A stretch of DNA of 64,000 nucleotides from contig NC_037672.1 in the NCBI RefSeq assembly GCF_003255815.1, forward strand, positions 107,956,686 to 108,020,685. The letters run 5' to 3'. Every line of letters starts with the position of its first letter. The stretch's first letter is position 1. The translations under genes were made by a program, and so were the position numbers. The notes below the pieces were generated by a model that was given only the letters and a program-made list of their open reading frames with translations, was not told where the DNA came from and ran no database searches. Positions 56,157 to 64,000 of this stretch are shown here, piece by piece. The stretch comes from Theropithecus gelada. Its lineage: Eukaryota; Chordata; Mammalia; Primates; Cercopithecidae.

Positions 56157-59070
56157 TTTAAACTTTTATTTTAGGTTTGGGGTATATGTGCATGTTTGCT
56201 ATATAATAAATTGCATGTAATAGGGGTTTGGTGTACAGATTATTTCACTTCTTAGGTAATAAGCATAGTGCCTGATAGGTAGCTTTTCCATTCTCACCCT
56301 CCTCCCTCTCTACTTTCAAGTAGGCCCTGATGTCTATTGCCTCCTTCTTTGTGTCCATGAGTACTCAATGTTTAGGTCCCACTTATAAGTGAGAAGATGT
56401 GGTATTTGGTTCTCTGTTGCTATGCCAGTTCTCTTAGCTTTATCCATGCTGCTGCAAAGGACATGATCTCATTCTTTTTATGGCTGTGAAGTATTCCCTG
56501 GTATATATATACCACATTTTATTTATACGTCTACTGTTGATGAAAATAGGTTGATTCCATCCATGTCTTTGCTACTCTGAATAGTGCTGTGATGAACATA
56601 TGGAGGCCTGTGTTTTTATGGCAGAACAATTTAATTTCTTTGGGTGTATATCCTGTAAGAAGATAGCTGGATCATTTGGTAATTCTGCTTTAGTTGTTTG
56701 AGAAATTGCCAAACTGCTTTCCACAATGTATAAACTAATTTACATTCCCACCAACAGTGTATAAGTGTTCCCTTTTCTCTACAAGTTTGCCAGCATATTA
56801 TTTTTTTGACCTTTTAATAATAGCCATTCCGACTGGGCGAGATAATATCTCATTGTGGTTTTGATTTGCAGTTCTCTAATGATTAGTGATGTTGAGCATT
56901 TTTTCATATGCTTGTGGGCCATATATGAAAGTGTCTTTTGAAAAGTGTCTGTTCACATCCTTTGCCCGTTTTTTAATAGGGTTGTTTGTTTTTGCTTGCT
57001 GATTTGTTTAAGTTCTTTATAGATTCTGGATATTTTACCTTAGTTGGATGCATAGTTTGCAGATATTTTCTCTCATTCTGTAGGCTGTCTGTTTACTCTG
57101 TTGATAGTTATTTTTGCTGTGCAGAAGCTCTTTAGTTTAAGTCCATTTGCCTACATATGGTTTTGTTGCAGTTTCTTTTGGCATCTTTGTCATGAAATCT
57201 TTGCCAGGTCCTATGTTTGGAATGGTATTTCCTAGGTTATCTTGCAGGGTTTTTATAGTTTTAGGTTTTACACTTAAGTCTTTAAACTGTCTTGAGTTGA
57301 CTTGTGTTTATGGTGTAAGGAAGGGGTCCAGTTTCAGTCTTCTGCATATGGCTAGTCATTTATCCCAGCATCATTTATTGAATAGAGAGCCTTATCCCTA
57401 TTGCTTCTTTTTGTCAACTTTGTTGAAGATCAGATGGTTGTAGGTGTGTGGCATTATTTCTGGGCTCTCTATTCTGTGTCCTTGGTCTATGTGTATATTT
57501 TTGTCTTAGTACCATGCTCTTTTGGTTACTGTAGGCTTGTAGTATAGTTTAAAGTCAGGTAACGTGATTCCTCCAGCTTTTCTTTTTTGCTTAAAATTAC
57601 CTTGGCTATTATATTTTTGGTGCCATATAAATTTTAAAATAGTTTTTTCTAATTGTGTCAAAACTATCTCTGGTTGTTTGATAGGAACAGCATTGAATCT
57701 GTAAATTGCTTTGGGCAGTATGGCCATTTTAACAATATTGATTCTTCTTATTCATGATGTTTCTTTATTTTTGTCCGACTGAGTTAGTTTGGGGAGCCGG
57801 TTTTTGAGCTCTGAGATTATTTCTTCAGCTTGGCCTATTCTGCTGTTAATAATTGTGATTGCATTATGAAATTCTTGTAGTGTGTTTTTTAGCTCTGTCA
57901 GGTCACTTTGGTTCTTTCTTATAATGGTTATTTTGTCTTTCAGTTCCTGTATTGTTATATTGTAATCCTTAGATTCCTTGGATTGGGTTTCAACTTTCTC
58001 CTGAATCTCAATGATCTTCCTTCCTATCCATATTCTGAATCTACTGCTATCATTTCAGTCATTTCAGCCTGGTTAAGAACCCTTGCTGTGGAACTAGTGT
58101 GGTTGTTTGGAAGAAAGAAGCCAGTCTGGCTTTCTGAGTTGCCAGAGATCCTGCACTAGTTCTTTCTCATCTGTGTGGGCTGACGTTCCCTCAACTGTGG
58201 TGGCGGATGTTCCCTCGATTGTGGTGTAATTTGAGTACAGTCAGTTGATTTCTTTCCTGGATGTTTTCAGAGGACCAAGTGTTTGTGCTGGGTCATTATT
58301 TGTGGCTGAATTCGTGTCCTTGGTTTCGCAGGGGTTTATGTTAGCAAAGTATTTTTGGTGCTGAAGTTTGGGCTGTGATCCAGTAGATGGTGCTTAAGCA
58401 TAATGGCCAGTAGTTAGGCTCTTGCTCAGCCACATGGCTCCTCTGTATTTCCTCCTGATTGCAACTGCACTCTCTCTCAGTGCTCTGAAACTGTGGGCTC
58501 CTCTCCCACTCAAGTGCTGGCTGCAGATTTCAGCTTGGCATTCCTGGGCTGCTCACCACAGCCTTGGAGCAAGTTCAGGCTTTATGCACCTTCTGCAGCT
58601 TGGAGGCAGCAGGGGAAGGGACCTTGGCAGTCGTTGTGGCAGAGGGCTTTTCACTGGTCTTTTGAAACTCCACCCCAGAGAAATGCAGAGCCACTACTAA
58701 TTGGTGAAATCAGCCCAGGGTCAGGTGGTTGTATCATGGGCCCAAGTCAAGGGCCTGCCTGGTGATGAGCAGGGGTAACAGGGGGTTGTGGCTGGGACAA
58801 ACTAGCTTCTTCTCCTTAAGAAGGGTGGTTGCAGCTTACTGGAGTTATGGTTAAAGCACTCGGTCTTTGATCCGTCCCTAGTCCAAGGGCAGCAACGGCA
58901 GTACCATTGCAGCAGCCGTGGCAGAGGGGCTTTCAGTTGCCTCTGGGAGATCCACCTTAGAGAAATGCAGAACTGCTGCTACTGGGAATGTTCAGCCAGG
59001 GGATGGGGCCGCTGCACTGCCGGCCTGAGCTGAGGTCCCTGCTTGGTGAAGAGCTGACCCTGATTATGAA
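56157..59070 (-). mobile_element. L1 (L1PB/L1MA-like), antisense, with large internal deletion
   Basis: 56157-57757 is the antisense L1 3' end and the last part of ORF2; 57506-57727 on the minus strand still reads MAILPKAIYRFNAVPIKQPE and beyond. At about 57757 the sequence jumps to the ORF1 coiled-coil region (57758-58110) and then the 5' untranslated region (about 58110-59070). The reverse transcriptase and endonuclease parts of ORF2 are missing. It cannot be active. It explains the ORFs between 57147 and 58765. Confidence 0.85.
58590..59060. repeat. Two tandem related units in the L1 5' UTR
   Basis: GTGGCAGAGGGCTTTTCA followed by CCAGAGAAATGCAGAGCC (58637-58693) recurs as GTGGCAGAGGGGCTTTCAG followed by TTAGAGAAATGCAGAACTGC (58918-58975), about 280 bp later. 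Similar flanks (TGCCTGGTGATGAGC and TGCTTGGTGAAGAGC) continue the match. Confidence 0.65.
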
Positions 59071-61138
59071 GGGTCATAGATCACAGATGGTCTGCAGACT
59101 GACCAGGCCGCAAAGACAGAGCATATTTCTATGGACTTGAGTTTCTCAGAAACAAAAGAGGAAGGGACTGCTTTTATTTTGATTGAATTTACATTAACCA
59201 TCAATCTTCTTTAAACACATTGCCTTCCACTGTCACCAACAGAAATACAGAGAAAGAAAAATAAATTACATTGTTTCAGAAGCATACTGCTTAAAGGGAG
59301 TTCATTTACTGACATGGGAAATGAGAAAATATTAGCAGAGAGAACATATTGAGTCTTTCTCCTTCCCATTGCTCCACCTACGGTGGGAGACCTCACCATG
59401 ATCTTTCATCTTCTTTCACAATTCTCTTTCGCTCCCCAAATATTATGTGCAGCACCAAAGCACTGAGTGTGTAGACAACAGTGGAGTGGGTCAAGAGGAC
59501 TGCCCTTCTGGAAGTTTTTAATGGTAGAGAACAGACGTGATAGAAAATCTGAGAGTTTTGACACACCAGTTAGTTCACAGAGGAAAATTCTGAGACTCTT
59601 GGTTTATGACATGGCAATCCTGTATGAACGTGGTGACCTTTATTTTAGATGGTCAATTCCCTTTACTCTGTTCAATGGCCAAAAACTGGAGCCTTAGTTT
59701 CATTCAACTTCTTGGAAATTGCCTGTCATTGTTCACAAAGAGGACAGGAGGGTAATCCAAACAGTTTCACTTTTTGATTGCTTAACAACTATTAGAGAAA
59801 ATGTATCATCGCTTCTGTAAGAAAAAAAAAAAAACTTCTAAGAATATTGAGACGATTGAGTGAGTTGTGCCATCTTCGGAGGTAAAGATGAACACATCTT
59901 TATTTATGCAAATAAAGCAAGAATGCCAATTACCCAATGGATGTGAGAATAGTGAGCCAGCAATGGTAATTTAAGGGATGTTCTTTCAGAACGTGTTCTT
60001 TACATTAGTGAATCATTCCAGTGTTCTTTGCTTCTAGGAAAAGGTGGTTCAAGATGTGTGCTTAAATGAATACCAAAACTAGCAATGCATTGGGAATAAT
60101 AAAGAGAGTAAGCAGTATATTTTTTGCTTGTTTAAATCCTGAGTCAGCTGTTCTAATTAGGTAAATGATCTTGAACTTACCAAATGATTACATCTTTTGC
60201 TTTCTTTGAGGGTTTTGAATCAGGTTGTAGGCTTAGCAGGTATATTTTATTTGAATTTCTCACAAATATTTAGCAGACACAAGTTGTCTGAGGCACTGCT
60301 TCCTCTTTCACATATTGAGAAATGCCTAAACTCCTGTGATATTCTTGTCCGGAGACCACACCTGCTTTCATGGCACTATGTTGAAGAGGATTCTTAAAAA
60401 TTTTTTATAAAGTCAGACACTCTTAGAATTGGGGACAAAAATCTATACTTGGTTTGATTTATAAATTACGTCAAAAGGACACAAAGTAGCGACTTAGGGA
60501 ATTGATGTAGCTTACCAAGATGACTTTCTCTCAGGAAAAGTTTGGATCATTATATTTTAGGCTCTGGAGCTGAATAGTTGGAATATCAGAAGGGTTATTT
60601 TGAAATAACTAGATAGAATAGCACAAGTGGAAAACATGTATTCAGGGGCTCTTTAGATGAGAAAAATTCCATTAATTCAATTCCTCAAGGACAAATTACA
60701 CAGAGAGAAAGAGACAGAGACAGAGAAAGAGAAAGAGCACGCAAGAGAGAAATTGATAGGTGAGTATATGGATGGATGAATAGATACATTCATAGATTTT
60801 AAGAACATAATATATGTTCTAAGTAGAAAAAACTAATAACATTTTTCAAATGTCTGGGACATCGTGCCAACTGTTCTGTCTTACATTATTTCTAGTCATT
60901 AGAATCACTTAGTGAGTTGTGAAGTTTTATTAACATTTTACGTAAAATTCCTCCAGAGTCTCAGAGATGTGAAGTGATTTATGAGACAACACAGCTAGTA
61001 GGAGGCAGAATTGGAGTTGAAATTAGACATATTTGGCTCCAAAGTCCACTTTCTTTCAAGTATGTTATGCATCACAGCTTTTGTATTTTGTTGAATGAAG
61101 AATAATTTTCACTGAATTTTTTGTGTTTTGTTTAATAG
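59071..61138. other. End of ENPEP intron 3, few recognised features
   Basis: A GA-rich simple stretch at 60700-60750 (AGAGAGAAAGAGACAGAGAC) and a MIR/L2-like antisense relic at 60870-61080 (TTTACGTAAAATTCCTCC... GACAACACAGCTAGTAGG). Otherwise unassigned. The 76-codon frame at 59467-59697 resembles no protein I know. Confidence 0.4.
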
Positions 61139-61259
61139 CTTACAATTTATGTCCAGCCAGAGCAAAAGCACACAGCCGAATATGCTGCAAACATAACTAA
61201 AAGTGTGTTTGATTATTTTGAAGAATACTTTGCTATGAATTATTCTCTTCCTAAATTAG
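61139..61259 (+). CDS. ENPEP: ENPEP exon 4 (residues 307-346 and first base of codon 347)
   Basis: This 121-nt exon encodes LTIYVQPEQKHTAEYAANIT, then KSVFDYFEEYFAMNYSLPKL and the first base of Asp347. It leads from the N-terminal domain into the thermolysin-like catalytic domain; the YFEEYF...YSLPKL segment comes just before the catalytic core in M1 enzymes. Two sequons, N324 (NIT) and N340 (NYS), match positions known to be glycosylated in the human protein. The acceptor is GTTTAATAG and the donor TTAG|GTGAGG. The following intron is phase 1. The exon sits after a 15.9-kb intron full of L1 and Alu insertions. Confidence 0.96.
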
Positions 61260-61390
61260 GTGAGGATCATTTTTAAAATTTTCTTATTTTTAATATTGCC
61301 TTTGTTTTTATTTAAGTTAACTCATTTCTTCTAATTATGTCACCATCAGTTAACAGTTATCCTTAAGTCCTTTTATTATATGCCTACAAT

Positions 61391-61471
61391 ATCTTGGGCT
61401 CAAGTGAGCCACCTGCCTTGGCCTCCCAAAGTACTAGGATTACAAGCATGGGCAACCATGCCCAGGCTGTA
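61391..61471 (-). mobile_element. Alu fragment, antisense
   Basis: Only CTTGGGCTCAAGTGAGCCAC to CAACCATGCCCAGGCT remains: about 80 bp of a left arm or free monomer, just 130 bp after exon 4. Confidence 0.8.
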
Positions 61472-62192
61472 CTCTGTTCTTATCTGATAAATATATAGTC
61501 TTGTGTTTCTAAATAAAGATGAAAGTATGTGCACAAAATTGCAGAACTTGGTAGTGATGGAGCCACAAATAGCAACCTAGATCAGTTGATTTCAAAATCA
61601 GCATTCATCCCAATACTTGCTCTGCCTCCCTGTCATCAGTGAGTTAAAAAATAATAGGGATAAATGATGTTGTAAGAGTCCCAAGTGCTTATAGTCTTTC
61701 CATTGTTGTATAAGGCAAATTCTAGATTCCCCAGCAGTTTAATGAAATACTGGCGCTCCTTCCAGCAATAATTTTTTCTAATACAGAGGGAAGCATGCAT
61801 TCTTCTTAAAGCAAAAGTGGGGCTACAACCAAGATGGTGTGCATATGACATTTCTGTCAATAGTGGAAATGCTTTATTAATAAGCTCGAAAGCTATTAAC
61901 AAAGACTTTAAATATAACACCCATATAGATGTTTGTAGGGATAAAATGAAGGTAGTAAAACAAATTAGCCAACAGTTGGCCTCCCTGTTTCTGTTTCTGC
62001 CTTTAGTTTAATAAATTATCAATGCAAACAAGAGGAATGCCAAGTTCTTTGCATGGGAATGGCTGTGGCTCAGAACAACCTTGTAGATGCTGCATGTCTC
62101 TTCAATGGATACAGTTCTATTTTTTGATTGCTTAACAAATGTTAGAGAAGGAGCTGAAAAAAGAAACAAGTTTTCATCAAAATCAGAATATT

Positions 62193-62449
62193 GGGCCAGG
62201 TGCAGTGGCTAACGCCTGTAATCCCAACATTTTGGGAGGCCCAGAGGTTCAAGACCAGCCTGGCAACATGGTGAAACCCCATCGCTACAAAAAATACAAA
62301 AATTAGCCAGGTGTTGTGGCACACACCTGTAGTCTCAGCTACTCAGGAGGCTGAGGTGGGAGGATCACTTGAGCCCAGGAGGTTGAGGCTGCAGTGAGCC
62401 ATGATCGTGTCACTGCAGTCTGGGTGACAGAAGACCTTATCTCAATGTA
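62193..62449 (+). mobile_element. Old Alu (AluJ-like), sense, with internal deletions
   Basis: It begins GGCCAGGTGCAGTGGCTAAC. The left arm lacks about 30 bp after GGGAGGCC. AAAAT(AT)CAGAATA repeats flank it (62178 and 62450). It lies in ENPEP intron 4. Confidence 0.9.
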
Positions 62450-62742
62450 AAAATATCAGAATAATATTTAATAAAATTTTGTGCACATGAATTTAAAGAT
62501 CCTTTGCCTTCTATCTCAGTTGTAATACCCAGGATAACCTGAGAAGTGGAAATCTCACAAATTTATTACTCTCTTCTTCTCTCTCTTTCTTCTTCTCCCC
62601 AACTCCTTTATTCTGTTTTATGTGCATTTTCAACCCTCTTAGAATTAATTATATCTTAGACTCCTTAGAAGTGACTTCTGCATTTATTAGATTCCAAAGA
62701 GTTAAATATACATGAATTAGTTAGTTATAATGCCAATACTGA

Positions 62743-62765
62743 CCAAAAAAAAAAAAAAAAAAAAA
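62743..62765 (+). repeat. Poly-A run without an attached Alu or L1
   Basis: About 22 adenines following GACC. No retroposon body was recognised upstream. Confidence 0.85.
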
Positions 62766-63820
62766 GAAATTGCAAAAAATTCCTTTTGTTCAAGGATTAA
62801 GTGCAAACTGCACTCCACATTATGAAAAATACTGGCCCTTGGGGGAGATACTTCTCTACCTTTGAAATGACTGTTTCGTGATAAAATAACCAAACCTAAA
62901 ATTGACGATAACATGAAAAGGAAACTACTATTGTAATCTTGACCTCTATTTAAGATACATCCCTCTTCATTCTTTTATAAAAAGCTTTAAGAATATTTAT
63001 TTTAACCAGAAAGAAAGGGCTTTCTCTTATATGTTAAGTGAAAAATCAATTTATTTTCATTTCTGTTCCTCAGTTAAATTATATGTAACAATAAAGAAAT
63101 TACATTCTGTTCACCGCTCATTAACTGAGGAAGCTGTATTTTGGCCACTGATCAACTGAGCATTTTCCTTCTTGGAATTTAACATAGAACTGATCAACAC
63201 TGCCTCCTCCTGTCAGATATTATGTGTAAGATTATAGAAACTCCTATCCAACATTTTAGAACTGTATGGGAATTTAGAGAGAATATAGTCAACTCCATGT
63301 TTCTCCAACTGATTTAATACATAAAAGCAGATGGTAAGCTATTAGATTGGTAGAGAATCAATTAAATTTCATAGAATTAGAGAAAAATAGAGTTTTATGT
63401 TCTTGAATATTCTGTGACTTTGGATGGAAAACTCTATCTGTACACTTGGAAGCTCAGAACTTCTAAATACTAACTTGAAAACTTCTCTTTTTCCTCACAG
63501 CTTATCCCCTAAAACAGATGTAGCTAACAAAAATGAAATACAGAGAGAAACAAAAGACATAAAATTATAGAGGTGTTGCCATTACTGTCCTTCTTTAAAA
63601 CAAAAACAAAGCATTGATATCTGGAGCCAACAGGGAATGCTCTATGGAAATTCTGAGTGCATTAGGACTGAAATGTTTGCACACACGATTATAGTTCTTT
63701 ACTCTAATAAATTATTTTTAGCCTTTTAAAATCATTCATCCAAATAACTTAATTTGGTAAGAAATGCTATGAACAAATGGAAAGAATGTATTTCTCACTG
63801 GACTCTTTCTTCTTCTATAG

Positions 63821-63975
63821 ATAAAATCGCTATTCCAGATTTTGGCACTGGTGCTATGGAGAACTGGGGACTCATCACATACAGAGAAACGAACCTGCTT
63901 TACGACCCTGAGGAATCAGCCTCATCAAACCAACAGAGGGTGGCCACTGTGGTTGCCCATGAACTTGTACATCAG
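63821..63975 (+). CDS. ENPEP: ENPEP exon 5 (rest of codon 347 to residue 398; catalytic motifs)
   Basis: This 155-nt exon carries the core of the active site. KIAIPDFGTGAMENWGLITY contains the GAMEN exopeptidase motif (G357-N361, with E360 contacting the substrate N-terminus). RVATVVAHELVHQ contains the HEXXH zinc motif: H393 and H397 are ligands and E394 is the general base. The third zinc ligand (Glu416 in family numbering) and the transition-state Tyr (479) must be encoded downstream, outside the window. The acceptor is TCTTCTATAG and the donor CAG|GTATAG, so the exon ends one residue after HEXXH, splitting the longer HELVHQWFG signature between exons. All catalytic residues in reach are intact, as expected for a functional allele. 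Confidence 0.97.
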
Positions 63976-64000
63976 GTATAGAATCTTATCACTGAATCAA

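Larger units (their letters stand above)
30423..64000 (+). other. ENPEP: ENPEP gene, 5' part: five exons spliced in frame, truncated by window end
   Basis: Introns: 1 = 31067-42588 (11,522 bp, phase 2), 2 = 42731-45066 (2,336 bp, phase 0), 3 = 45199-61138 (15,940 bp, phase 0), 4 = 61260-63820 (2,561 bp, phase 1), 5 = from 63976 (phase 0, incomplete). Together the exons give 398 codons without a stop. GAMEN lands at 357-361 and HEXXH at 393-397, the same positions as in the human enzyme, so no indel has occurred in this part. The family is usually about 957 residues in about 20 exons; roughly 42 percent of the coding sequence is here. Expression in kidney brush border, gut and vessels is family knowledge, not visible in the sequence. 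Confidence 0.95.

Noticed and set aside
57506..57727. 73-codon minus-strand frame resembling reverse transcriptase C-terminal sequence
   Set aside because: It is a real ORF2 remnant but part of the broken L1 at 56157-59070, not a separate gene.
1..64000. CRISPR arrays, bacterial operons, Shine-Dalgarno sites, rho-independent terminators, attachment sites
   Set aside because: The window is clearly primate nuclear DNA with spliced exons and Alu/L1 repeats. The direct repeats seen are transposons and microsatellites.
1..64000. tRNA, rRNA or snRNA genes
   Set aside because: I looked for tRNA A/B-box cloverleaves and snRNA-like starts. The only A/B-box-like matches are inside Alu and MIR elements.

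Overview
This window comes from a primate nuclear genome, most likely an Old World monkey (Cercopithecidae). It is dense in Alu and L1 elements, with MIR, L2, MaLR LTR, Tigger and hAT relics. Two young Alu copies (14531-14844 and 55832-56140) carry the pattern of right-arm and linker changes I associate with macaque/baboon AluYR subfamilies. The one protein-coding gene is the 5' part of ENPEP (glutamyl aminopeptidase, aminopeptidase A) on the + strand. The species call is inference and was not searched.

Layout. 1-30060 is intergenic. I see no gene there, only repeats and unassigned sequence. The main structure is an old antisense L1 5' region (about 1310-6190) broken up by an unassigned insert, two Alus, a Tigger2-like DNA transposon carrying a large CTTT microsatellite, and an MLT1-like LTR. 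30060-30422 is the ENPEP promoter and 5' leader. Exon 1 (30423-31066) lies in a CpG-rich patch and encodes the cytoplasmic tail, signal anchor, stalk and the start of the ectodomain. Intron 1 (11.5 kb) holds L2, L1M, two half-Alus, an Alu, an ERV1 solo LTR and a half MADE1. Exons 2 (42589-42730) and 3 (45067-45198) follow. Intron 3 (15.9 kb) holds a twin-primed L1 and an antisense L1 with a large internal deletion. Exons 4 (61139-61259) and 5 (63821-63975) end the coding part. Exon 5 stops right after the HEXXH zinc motif, and the rest of the gene lies beyond the window.

The five exons splice in frame (644+142+132+121+155 nt = 1194 nt) and encode residues 1-398 of a family usually about 957 residues long. 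All five donors are GT and all four acceptors are AG. The residue numbers of the GAMEN motif, the HEXXH motif and the N-glycosylation sequons fit the known family numbering.

I found no undescribed biological system. The most informative finds are structural: an Alu with an extra partial arm inside one perfect target-site duplication, an L1 with a 5' inversion and a perfect 14-bp duplication, a solo ERV1 LTR splitting an L2, a deeply nested L1/Tigger2 locus, and an L1 lacking most of its interior.
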